A stretch of 51,970 bases of DNA. Origin: Desulfuromonadales bacterium. Its GTDB lineage: Bacteria > Desulfobacterota > JAENJC01. The stretch spans positions 1 to 51,970 of the forward strand of contig CAKKSC010000038.1 of the NCBI GenBank assembly GCA_919902985.1, given 5' to 3'. The position numbers were made by a program, and so were the translations under genes. Each line of letters starts with the position of its first letter. Within the stretch, counting starts at the first letter, position 1. The notes beneath the pieces were generated by a model. The model saw nothing but the letters and a program-made list of their open reading frames with translations. It was not told the origin of the DNA and did no database searches. Of this stretch, positions 7,781 through 15,271 are shown piece after piece.

Positions 7781-8956
7781 ATGAAATACATAATCCTACT
7801 CGGCGACGGGATGTCGGATTATCCCATAGATGAACTTGGAGGCAGGACACCTCTGCAGGCGGCCAGAACGCCCAATATGGACTATCTGGCAGCTCATGGA
7901 ACGGTGGGGCTGGCTAAGACAGTTCCGCACGGTCTGCCTCCTGGAAGCGATGTGGCAAACCTCTCTGTCTTTGGTTATAACCCTGTAGAGTGCTATACAG
8001 GGAGGGCCCCTCTTGAGGCCGCAAGTATTGGTGTCGCATTGAGCAAAGGCGATGTGGCCATGAGATGTAATCTTGTAACTCTTGAAAGCGGCGTCGCCGG
8101 CCTTTATATGAAGGACTTCAGCGCCGGGCACATAAAGACCGAACAGGCAACCAGGATTATTCAGCACCTTGGCGCCGAATTGGGTTCCGATGAGTTTAAG
8201 TTTTATCCTGGTGTGAGCTACAGGCACCTGTTGGTCTGGAAGGGTGGAAATGACAGCATTAAGACCACCCCTCCTCACGATATAACGGGTAAGGCAATAT
8301 CTCCGTTTCTTCCTGCCGGTAGCGGCCAGGAAAAGATTATTAAGCTTATGACTGATTCTCAAACGCTTTTAGCCAGCAATTTGATAAACCCTGCTGTAAC
8401 CTCCATATGGCTGTGGGGGCAGGGGAAGATCCCCTCTATTCCGACCTATCAGGAAAAGTTCGGCCTTTCCGGTTCGGTCATCTCTGCAGTAGATCTGATG
8501 AAGGGGATAGGCATCTATGCAGGACTTGACGTCATCAATGTCCCGGGGGCAACAGGCTGGATTGACACTAACTATAAGGGAAAGGCGGAATTTGCCCTTA
8601 GATCTTTAGCTGTGAAGGACTTTGTCTATGTCCATGTGGAGGCCCCTGATGAGGCTGCGCATAACGGGATGCTCAATGAGAAGATAAGGGCCATAGAGGA
8701 GTTTGACGAACTTGTGGTGGGCACGATATTGAAGAATGCTGCAAAACTTGGGGACTTCAAGATACTGGTTCTACCTGACCACCCTACACCGATCTCCTTA
8801 AAGACCCATACCTCCGATCCTGTCCCGTTTGTGCTTTACGACTCCAGGCACACCGGGGACTCAGGAGTTAAGAGTTATGATGAGGACTCGGCAAAAAGGA
8901 CCGGACTGTTTGTTGAAGATGGTTTTAAATTGATGGAGATGATGGCAGGGGCATAA
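7781..8956 (+). CDS. Cofactor-independent phosphoglycerate mutase family protein; proposed homoserine kinase
   Basis: A 391-residue alkaline-phosphatase-superfamily protein of the archaeal-type (ApgM-like) phosphoglycerate mutase family. The N-terminus has the metal site IILLGDGMSDYP and then GGRTPLQAARTPNMDYLA and GLPPGSDVANLSVFGY, where Ser is the likely phospho-acceptor. C-terminal metal ligands are in HVEAPDEAAH and LVLPDHPTP. One bacterial branch of this family is found beside threonine genes in genomes lacking thrB and has been proposed to be the homoserine kinase. The position directly after thrC, with hom nearby, favours that reading. A glycolytic mutase remains possible, and glpX follows next. 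No enzyme-level evidence is visible here. Confidence 0.85.
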   Translation: MKYIILLGDGMSDYPIDELGGRTPLQAARTPNMDYLAAHGTVGLAKTVPHGLPPGSDVANLSVFGYNPVECYTGRAPLEAASIGVALSKGDVAMRCNLVTLESGVAGLYMKDFSAGHIKTEQATRIIQHLGAELGSDEFKFYPGVSYRHLLVWKGGNDSIKTTPPHDITGKAISPFLPAGSGQEKIIKLMTDSQTLLASNLINPAVTSIWLWGQGKIPSIPTYQEKFGLSGSVISAVDLMKGIGIYAGLDVINVPGATGWIDTNYKGKAEFALRSLAVKDFVYVHVEAPDEAAHNGMLNEKIRAIEEFDELVVGTILKNAAKLGDFKILVLPDHPTPISLKTHTSDPVPFVLYDSRHTGDSGVKSYDEDSAKRTGLFVEDGFKLMEMMAGA

Positions 8957-8960
8957 TGTA

Positions 8961-8979
8961 GGGGCGGACTGCGTCCGCC
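8961..8979. other. GC-rich hairpin between genes
   Basis: A perfect 8-bp stem (GGGCGGAC / GTCCGCCC) with a 3-nt loop lies just after the mutase-family gene. Only two T residues follow, so it could act as an mRNA-end or processing hairpin rather than a classic terminator. It also resembles a dispersed repeat beginning GTAGGGGC (compare 35843). Confidence 0.45.
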
Positions 8980-9036
8980 CTTGATTTGAAAATAACGGGG
9001 GCATGCCATGCGCCCCTATAAACAGGAGGAATGAAG

Positions 9037-9996
9037 ATGGACAGAAATCTGGCCCTTGAGGTCGTTAGAGTCACTGAGGCGGCTGCTCTCGCAAGCGCCA
9101 GACTGATGGGAAGAGGGGACGAAAAGGCCGCTGACCAGGCTGCCGTTGATGCGATGAGGACCGCCTTCAATTCCATAAATATGTGCGGGACCGTAGTTAT
9201 TGGAGAGGGGGAGAGAGACGAGGCCCCTATGCTCTATATCGGAGAAAAGGTAGGGAATGCCTGTATGAACGGGGCTGAGATAGACATAGCCCTTGACCCC
9301 CTGGAGGGCACTACCCTGACGGCTACCGGGGGACCTAATGCCCTCTCCGTTATTGCCATAGCGAGTAAGGGGAACTTTCTGCATGCCCCGGATACCTACA
9401 TGGAGAAGATAGCAGTGGGGCCAAGGGCCAAGGGAGCGATAGACATTACAAAGAGCCATACGGAAAACCTGAATAACATAGCAAAGGCGCTCAGGGTCTA
9501 TGTGGAAGACTTGACTGTGGTGGTCCTCAACAGGCCCAGGCACCAGAAACTGATAGATGAGGTTCGGGCTGCTGGAGCAAGGATCAAGCTTATTCCCGAT
9601 GGGGATGTATCGGCTGCCATTGCGACTGCCAAAGAAGGTAGCGGGGTTGATGTCCTCATGGGCATAGGAGGGGCGCCGGAGGGCGTAATTGCAGCTGCTG
9701 CCATGAAGTGTGTCGGCGGAGACATGCAGGGGATATTGAGACCGAGGAACAATGAAGAGATAGAAAGGGCCAAAAAGATGGGGATCCCTGATATAAACAG
9801 GGTATATGGCATTGAAGAGCTTGCTGCCGGAGACGTCATGTTTGCTGCCACAGGCGTGACTGACGGTGATTACCTAAGCGGGGTGCGGTTCTTCGGCGGA
9901 GGCGCAGAGACCCATTCTGTGGTAATGCGTTCAAAGACCAGAACTGTACGTTATATTACGGCGACACACCATTTTAATTATAAACCAGTGTACTAA
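9037..9996 (+). CDS. glpX: Fructose-1,6-bisphosphatase, class II
   Basis: It removes the 1-phosphate of fructose-1,6-bisphosphate in gluconeogenesis. I take the ATG at 9037 (MDRNLALEVVRVTEAAAL, the usual GlpX N-terminus) because AGGAGG at 9024-9029 is 7 nt away; the ATG at 9031 would be too close. At 319 residues the length is right. Lithium-sensitive phosphatase motifs are present: GEGERDEAPML, then ALDPLEGTT near residue 90 with metal-binding Asp and Glu, and GIGGAPEGVIAAAA. Together with glgB and pgi elsewhere in the window it suggests active hexose and glycogen metabolism. Confidence 0.95.
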   Translation: MDRNLALEVVRVTEAAALASARLMGRGDEKAADQAAVDAMRTAFNSINMCGTVVIGEGERDEAPMLYIGEKVGNACMNGAEIDIALDPLEGTTLTATGGPNALSVIAIASKGNFLHAPDTYMEKIAVGPRAKGAIDITKSHTENLNNIAKALRVYVEDLTVVVLNRPRHQKLIDEVRAAGARIKLIPDGDVSAAIATAKEGSGVDVLMGIGGAPEGVIAAAAMKCVGGDMQGILRPRNNEEIERAKKMGIPDINRVYGIEELAAGDVMFAATGVTDGDYLSGVRFFGGGAETHSVVMRSKTRTVRYITATHHFNYKPVY

Positions 9997-10004
9997 CCAA
10001 TAAT

Positions 10005-10092
10005 CTCCCCTCTCCTGGCGTGAGGGGATGAAGGGGAGGGGGAAAACTGGCGATTTCACCCCCACCCTGACCCCCCGTCAAGTGGGAGGGAA
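10005..10092. repeat. C/G-run palindromic element upstream of tatA
   Basis: Runs such as CTCCCCTCTCCT and GGGGATGAAGGGGAG form an imperfect hairpin, followed by CACCCCCACCCTGACCCCCCG and GTGGGAGGG. It belongs to the same loose family as 7672-7764. The tatA ribosome site (GGAGGTG) follows it. Confidence 0.55.
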
Positions 10093-10113
10093 GAAATAAA
10101 ATGGAGGTGCCTT

Positions 10114-10302
10114 ATGTTTGGATTAGGAATGCCGGAATTGGTGATTATCCTTGTTGTGGCCCTGATATTCTTTGGTCCGGGAAAGCTGCCTGAACTTGGC
10201 TCTGGCCTTGGCAAGGCCATCAGAAGCTTTAAAAAGGCGTCAGATGGTGGAGACGAGGAGAAGACTGACAACAAGAAGATAGAGCAGGAAAAGCCTGCAT
10301 AA
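10114..10302 (+). CDS. tatA: Sec-independent protein translocase subunit TatA/E
   Basis: A 62-residue subunit of the Tat pore that exports folded proteins. It shows the full TatA plan: a short periplasmic start ([12 protein letters not shown]), one membrane helix ending in [10 protein letters not shown], the amphipathic helix [14 protein letters not shown], and a charged tail. GGAGGTG lies upstream of the ATG. tatC is not in the window, so the pore partners are encoded elsewhere. Confidence 0.95.
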   Translation: MFGLGMPELVIILVVALIFFGPGKLPELGSGLGKAIRSFKKASDGGDEEKTDNKKIEQEKPA

Positions 10303-10378
10303 TGGGAAATAAAAAGGTGAATAAGTAAACTGGACAAAAGGTTTAACCTTTTAGCCCTTTGACTTTTAACCTGAATTT

Positions 10379-11254
10379 ATGTATGAATCCTTTTTTAATC
10401 TGAAGGAAGAGCCTTTTGGGATGACGCCTAATCCCAGGTTTCTCTTTTTGAGCAGGAAGCATGAGGAGGCCTTGGTCAGCCTTTCTTACGGCATAGAAAA
10501 GAGGAAAGGGTTTATCCTCATAACCGGGGAGATTGGGACCGGAAAGACAACCATCTGCAGGGCACTGCTCAACAGGTTGAAAGATATTGACTCTGCCCTG
10601 ATTCTCAACCCGTCCCTTACTGAGGGCGGGCTTCTTACAGCAATAGTAGACGACTTCGGGCTCACTTCAGGCCGTTCAATAAAAGATAAGATAGATACAC
10701 TGAACCGCTTCCTTCTGGAGAGGAGAGAGGCGGGAAGGAACGCAGTTGTTATCATTGATGAGTCTCAACACCTTTCCCTCAAGGCGTTGGAGATGGTAAG
10801 GCTACTGTCAAACCTTGAGACGGAGAGAGAAAAACTCCTCCAGATAGTCTTCATGGGCCAGCCTGAACTTCGGAAAAAGCTCGAGAACTATGAGCTGAGG
10901 CAGCTGAACCAGAGGATCGTTGTCAGGTACCATCTAAATCCTCTTGACTGTGGAGAGACATTTGACTATATTTTCCACAGGCTGAAGGTGGCCGGATGCC
11001 CCGAAAGGTTTCTAACCTTTAGCCATGGAGCGGTTGACAGGGTATTTAGATATACAGGCGGCTATCCAAGGCTCATAAATATCCTTTGTGACAGGGTACT
11101 GACGGCAGCGTATGTCGAAAACAAGAAGGTAGTGGATAAGGAAATGGTCTTGAAGGCTATAAAGGACATTAAAGGGGATGAGCCTTCTGTGCGGAATATC
11201 CGGGGTTTTCGCAGGTTTTTTGATATTTTCAGGCGTCGAGGTGCTGTCACATGA
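10379..11254 (+). CDS. ExeA/GspA/MshM-like AAA ATPase of pilus operon
   Basis: A 291-residue ATPase beginning MYESFFNLKEEPFGMTPNP, the hallmark of the ExeA/MshM family. Walker A is GEIGTGKT (50-57) and Walker B is AVVIIDES (122-129). In secretion systems GspA uses ATP to help place the secretin in the cell wall with its partner GspB. Here the family's periplasmic extension is absent, as in MshM, and the protein ends soon after the AAA lid. It is the first gene of a tightly overlapping operon: its stop overlaps the start of pilM by 4 nt. Confidence 0.9.
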   Translation: MYESFFNLKEEPFGMTPNPRFLFLSRKHEEALVSLSYGIEKRKGFILITGEIGTGKTTICRALLNRLKDIDSALILNPSLTEGGLLTAIVDDFGLTSGRSIKDKIDTLNRFLLERREAGRNAVVIIDESQHLSLKALEMVRLLSNLETEREKLLQIVFMGQPELRKKLENYELRQLNQRIVVRYHLNPLDCGETFDYIFHRLKVAGCPERFLTFSHGAVDRVFRYTGGYPRLINILCDRVLTAAYVENKKVVDKEMVLKAIKDIKGDEPSVRNIRGFRRFFDIFRRRGAVT

Positions 11255-12423
11255 GCATAATCCATGATGCCCTGAAGAAGGTTGAAAAGGAAGGAGTTTA
11301 TCAGGAACCACAGTCGCCGAAAACTGCTCAACCTGCGCCACCGTCTCCCGTAACAGGGAAGAAGAGAGGCGGGTTTTCATTGCATATTCCAAGCCTCTCT
11401 TTGAGGAAAAATCTCTTGGGGGTTGATATAGGCTCCAGCTCAATAAAACTGGTTCACCTTGCTTGCAGCGGAGGCGCTTGCCGCCTGAAGGATGTGGGAT
11501 ATGTAAAACTCCCGTACGGAGCAGGCGAAAGCGGCGCAGCGAAGGCATTGAAGACCCTGCTGAGTGTTCATGGAATCGGAAGGAGCAGGGTCTCTTCTTC
11601 AATACGAAACAAGTCCCTTACCTTCAGCCATATAAAGCTGCCGAAGATGCCGAAAGACGACCTGACAGAGGCTGTCCGGTGGGAGGTAAAAAAGGGGATA
11701 GATTTCCCTGAAGACGCAATCATCGACTATGTTGTTATAGATGAGTTAATGGAGGAGGGAAAGACAAAGCTATCCATCATGACCTTTGCAGTCAGGAAGG
11801 AAGAGGTTATGGGGCATGTCGGAATGCTGAAAGAGGCATCACTGATACCTGATGTCATAGATGTGGGTCCAATGGCGCTCCTTTCTGCATTTGACTATAA
11901 TTATGGATGGGAGAAGGACAAGAGGTATGCAGTCCTCGATATAGGCGCATCCAAAGCCACCTTATCCATCATTTCCAATGGTTCTCTCAGGTTCGCCCGT
12001 TACATACCCCTGGCTGGAGACGATATAACAAGGATTATTCAGGACGCGGAGGGGACAGACTTTCAGGCTGCTGAGGATAAAAAGCTTCGTTATGCCGGGG
12101 TGAATGATGCCCCGGAGGTTGTACGTACCGCTGTGAAATCTTTTAAGGAAGGGATATCAATAGAGGTCAGACGCTCCTTCACTTATTATCAGGCCCATCT
12201 TAGGGAAGGTTGGGTGGACAGTCTTTTGTTGTCTGGGGGGAGTGCGAACATAAAGGGTCTGGCGGAAAATATCGGCAGTGCTGTAGGAGTCAAGACGGCG
12301 ATATACGACTCTATGAAGAGGGTCGAGGTGAAGAGGGCCCTGCCTCGTGGCGCTGATATAACGCCTCTTTCTCCAATCTTTGTCGAGGCCTTTGGTCTTG
12401 CCTTAAGAAGGGAGGGGGAGTGA
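11251..12423 (+). CDS. pilM: PilM/MshI-like actin-fold pilus assembly protein with GspB-like N-terminal peptide
   Basis: A 390-residue cytoplasmic actin-like ATPase that links PilN to the cytoplasmic pilus machinery. The PilM core begins at about residue 50 with LLGVDIGSSSIKLV (phosphate-1 loop) and contains YAVLDIGASKATLSI (phosphate-2) and LLLSGGSANIKGL (adenosine motif). The first 14 residues, MSIIHDALKKVEKE, are the conserved start of GspB/ExeB proteins, the partner of the ExeA-type ATPase encoded just upstream. A proline-rich linker (about 15-50) joins the two. This looks like a natural fusion that may tether PilM to the ExeA-like ATPase. It overlaps exeA and pilN by 4 nt each. Confidence 0.92.
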   Translation: MSIIHDALKKVEKEGVYQEPQSPKTAQPAPPSPVTGKKRGGFSLHIPSLSLRKNLLGVDIGSSSIKLVHLACSGGACRLKDVGYVKLPYGAGESGAAKALKTLLSVHGIGRSRVSSSIRNKSLTFSHIKLPKMPKDDLTEAVRWEVKKGIDFPEDAIIDYVVIDELMEEGKTKLSIMTFAVRKEEVMGHVGMLKEASLIPDVIDVGPMALLSAFDYNYGWEKDKRYAVLDIGASKATLSIISNGSLRFARYIPLAGDDITRIIQDAEGTDFQAAEDKKLRYAGVNDAPEVVRTAVKSFKEGISIEVRRSFTYYQAHLREGWVDSLLLSGGSANIKGLAENIGSAVGVKTAIYDSMKRVEVKRALPRGADITPLSPIFVEAFGLALRREGE

Positions 12424-13007
12424 TCCAGCGCATAAACCTTCTTCCCAGGGAGTTAAGAACTGTCAGTAAAAGGATTTTTTATTTTATCGCCTCTCTTTCA
12501 ATCATCCTATATCTCTCAACCCTTTACGTTGTTAATAATACTCAGAGGTCAAATGTTGGAGCGCTTGAGGCAAAGAGGGACTCCCTTCGGCAATCGATAG
12601 CTGTGCTTGCCAAGCAGGATGCCAAATACAGGGAGGTCATTGACATGATAAATATGACCGAGGCTAAAAATAAGGATATGGAGGTCAGGGCAGGGCTTGT
12701 AAGCAGGATATCCGACGGGAATACCCGGTGGTCCGGTCCCCTGTATGAACTTTCAAATATTGTCCCTGCCGGGCTTTGGTTTTCCAGTCTTTCATCATCC
12801 GATATTTTGGCAGGAGATAAAAAGTTTAAGGGCATCAGGGTGGGTGGAATGGCCTTTTCAAGCACTCGTATTACAGACTTTATGGCGGCCTTGGAGGCCT
12901 CTCCATACTTTGAAGGCGTATCTCTGGCCTATGTACAGAATACCGAATACATCGGCAGGGAGGCTTTTTCATTTGAGATCACCTTCATGATCGGGGGGAA
13001 AGAATGA
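12420..13007 (+). CDS. pilN: Type IV pilus inner-membrane assembly protein PilN
   Basis: A 195-residue bitopic protein. The cytoplasmic start IQRINLLPRE is the PilM-binding signature of PilN. One membrane helix follows (about 18-38), then a coiled coil (45-75) and a ferredoxin-like periplasmic domain (about 100-195). It starts at GTG within the stop of pilM (GTGA overlap) and ends overlapping pilO by 4 nt, so translation is coupled. With PilM, PilO and PilP it forms the alignment complex. Confidence 0.92.
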   Translation: MIQRINLLPRELRTVSKRIFYFIASLSIILYLSTLYVVNNTQRSNVGALEAKRDSLRQSIAVLAKQDAKYREVIDMINMTEAKNKDMEVRAGLVSRISDGNTRWSGPLYELSNIVPAGLWFSSLSSSDILAGDKKFKGIRVGGMAFSSTRITDFMAALEASPYFEGVSLAYVQNTEYIGREAFSFEITFMIGGKE

Positions 13008-13582
13008 ATCTGCGAGACCTGAAGATAAAGAAGTTTCCATTGTTGAAGGAAGGTATTGTTCTGACCCTGTTCTTTGCCATGATAACTCTTATCTTCAATA
13101 TCTGGCTTTACTCGCCTTCAAAAAAAGAGATAAAGGGATTGAAAGGGGAAATAGAGAAGCTTAACAGCAACATAGCCGACTATCAGGCGGTTGCATCTTC
13201 TGCTGAGAACGAATCTAAAAGGCTTGAGGACGTAGTGAAGGCATATGAAGCTATGGAATCGAGGCTCCTTTTTTCAAAAGAACAGATTCCTTCTGAAAAG
13301 GAGGTCTCCAATATCCTTATGGAGCTCTCATCACCACGCCCGGGCCTGACCCTTGTAAATATACAGACATCGCCTCTTGAGGATAAGGGGGAATACAGCA
13401 GGCTGCCTTTAGTACTGCAGCTCCGGGGAGGTTTCCAGTCTCTTGGGACTTATCTCGTAAGTCTTGAGAATTCCAGACGGCTGATAGGTGTTGAGAACAT
13501 AAATCTGGTTAAAGAAGACAAGGCAGGGCTATCGATAAGGATGGAACTGAGTGCATATCTCATGAAGGAGGGGGCCGTATGA
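13004..13582 (+). CDS. pilO: Type IV pilus inner-membrane assembly protein PilO
   Basis: A 192-residue bitopic protein: short cytoplasmic tail, one membrane helix (about 17-38), a coiled coil (about 42-80) and a periplasmic ferredoxin-like domain with the typical segment SSPRPGLTLVNIQTSP. It pairs with PilN in the alignment complex. Both neighbours overlap it by 4 nt. Confidence 0.9.
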   Translation: MNLRDLKIKKFPLLKEGIVLTLFFAMITLIFNIWLYSPSKKEIKGLKGEIEKLNSNIADYQAVASSAENESKRLEDVVKAYEAMESRLLFSKEQIPSEKEVSNILMELSSPRPGLTLVNIQTSPLEDKGEYSRLPLVLQLRGGFQSLGTYLVSLENSRRLIGVENINLVKEDKAGLSIRMELSAYLMKEGAV

Positions 13583-13956
13583 AGTGGATGATGGTGGTTA
13601 TCCTTATCTTCCATGCGTCCAATGTCTTTTCCCAGACCTCACTCCCTCTTTCCAAGGGATTTATACCCGGAGCGGTAGAAGTCAAGGGTGAGGGGATCAG
13701 GGTTAAGGTATGGGAAAAGGACCCCTTTGTCCCTCCTTCTGTTCAGGCTGTCCCAGAGCTTACTGGCAGAGAAGTGGCCACTGACTTTGGTTTATCTACA
13801 ATTCTTTTCAGCGATGAGCACTCATCCGCAGTGATAAATGGAAAGATCTATCATATAGGAGATGACATATCCGGCCATAAAATCCTTGATATAAAGAGGA
13901 GTCATGTTATACTCGGCGGGGAAAAAAAGACGTACAGACTGGAGCTAAAAAAATGA
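13579..13956 (+). CDS. pilP: PilP/GspC/MshK-like periplasmic assembly protein
   Basis: A small 125-residue exported protein with a signal peptide (MKWMMVVILIFHASNVFSQ) and a C-terminal beta domain resembling the PilP/GspC homology region (LSTILFSDEHSSAVINGKIY ending KTYRLEL). It lacks the lipobox cysteine of Pseudomonas PilP, so MshK is the closer analogue. It should connect PilN/PilO to the secretin encoded next, with which it overlaps by 4 nt. Confidence 0.82.
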   Translation: MKWMMVVILIFHASNVFSQTSLPLSKGFIPGAVEVKGEGIRVKVWEKDPFVPPSVQAVPELTGREVATDFGLSTILFSDEHSSAVINGKIYHIGDDISGHKILDIKRSHVILGGEKKTYRLELKK

Positions 13957-15266
13957 TAAAAGCATTGGTCGGTGGTCATTGGTCGGTGGTCAGTAGAAAA
14001 AGGCATTCAGGCCTGTCAACATGGCTAAAGCCATGTTTCTATGTCTTTATGCTATTCACATTCCTTCCTAATGTTGTTCATGCTCAGGAAGAGGACCGTA
14101 CCTATTCACTTAACCTTGTTGATGAGGATATAAAGACGGTCATTAAGCTCCTGGCGAGCGAGAGCGGCAAGAATTTCATTATCCCGGAAGGGATAGCAGG
14201 AAAGGTAACCCTGACCCTTGACAAGATGAAACTTAATGATGCCCTTGACGTTATCCTCAAGTCTCACGGTCTTGGGTATGTATCTGAAAAGGGGGTTGTC
14301 AGGATTGTAAAGCTTTCCGAGGTTCAGGTGGCAGGGGAGGAGCTCTCAATTGAAGTGTTTACCATGAACTATGCCAGGGCATCGGATTTAGTGGACCAGG
14401 TTAAAGGCGTGTTGAGTCCAAGAGGAACTGTATCCGTCGATGCCAGGACCAATTCTTTTATTATTAAGGATACGAAAAAGGGGACTGAAGACGCAGTGCA
14501 GCTCATAGGAAAGCTGGACTCTCGAACCCCTCAGATACTTATAGAGGCAAGGATAATCGAGGCAAACAACAACTTTTCTCGAAATCTTGGCATACAGTGG
14601 GGAGGTAAATACTCCTCAAGCAGCGATACGATAACTGGCGGGGCCTCTCTGGGAACTGCGCCAAGTGGAAATAATTTTGCCGTCAACCTCCCTGCTTCCG
14701 GAGCGACATCTGGGATTGGAATATCCGTAGGCAGCCTTAGCAAGAACCTGGTTCTTGACGTTCAGCTTTCTGCCGCAGAAAGGAACGGGGATGTCAAGAT
14801 AGTCTCGACCCCTAAGGTGACAACCGTGAACAACAGGCCAGCAAAGGTAAGCGGCGGCGAAACATTCTACGTTAAGAGCACCAGCTCAACAACGACCGGT
14901 ACAACAACAGCGCTTACATCTATAACTGCCGTAACCAGTCTTGTAGTTACCCCTCAGGTATCTGCCGATGGCAATATTTTACTTGCTGTTGAGACCTCCA
15001 GGGATGAGCCGGATTTTGATAAAGTGGTTGACGGTGTGCCTGGGATAGTAACAAAAAGCGCCACCACTACAGTCCTTGTAAAGGATGGAGAGACAACGGT
15101 TATAGGCGGTCTATACAAAAACGCAAGGCGTGCGAACGAGTACTCTGTCCCATTTCTTTCCAAAATTCCTGTCATTGGGTGGTTCTTTAAATCGAAGAGC
15201 AGGGCCGAGGAAAATGAGGAACTCCTGATATTTATAACTCCAAGGATATTGAAAAGCCAAGGATAA
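13953..15266 (+). CDS. pilQ: Type IV pilus/MSHA secretin (PilQ/MshL-like)
   Basis: A 437-residue outer-membrane secretin, compact compared with PilQ of about 700. After the signal region (hydrophobic about 25-44, cleavage near VHA-QEE) come an STN/N0 domain (YSLNLVDEDIKTVIKLLA), one N1 domain (FTMNYARASDLVDQVKGVL) and the secretin beta-barrel (about 185-435) with VVTPQVSADGNILL and PFLSKIPVIGWFFKS. The first about 25 residues before the signal peptide are unusual and come from a 14-nt tandem repeat (CATTGGTCGGTGGT twice), a repeat insertion at the start of the gene. The ATG overlaps the pilP stop, so this longer start is the coupled one. Confidence 0.93.
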   Translation: MIKALVGGHWSVVSRKRHSGLSTWLKPCFYVFMLFTFLPNVVHAQEEDRTYSLNLVDEDIKTVIKLLASESGKNFIIPEGIAGKVTLTLDKMKLNDALDVILKSHGLGYVSEKGVVRIVKLSEVQVAGEELSIEVFTMNYARASDLVDQVKGVLSPRGTVSVDARTNSFIIKDTKKGTEDAVQLIGKLDSRTPQILIEARIIEANNNFSRNLGIQWGGKYSSSSDTITGGASLGTAPSGNNFAVNLPASGATSGIGISVGSLSKNLVLDVQLSAAERNGDVKIVSTPKVTTVNNRPAKVSGGETFYVKSTSSTTTGTTTALTSITAVTSLVVTPQVSADGNILLAVETSRDEPDFDKVVDGVPGIVTKSATTTVLVKDGETTVIGGLYKNARRANEYSVPFLSKIPVIGWFFKSKSRAEENEELLIFITPRILKSQG

Positions 15267-15271
15267 TACAA

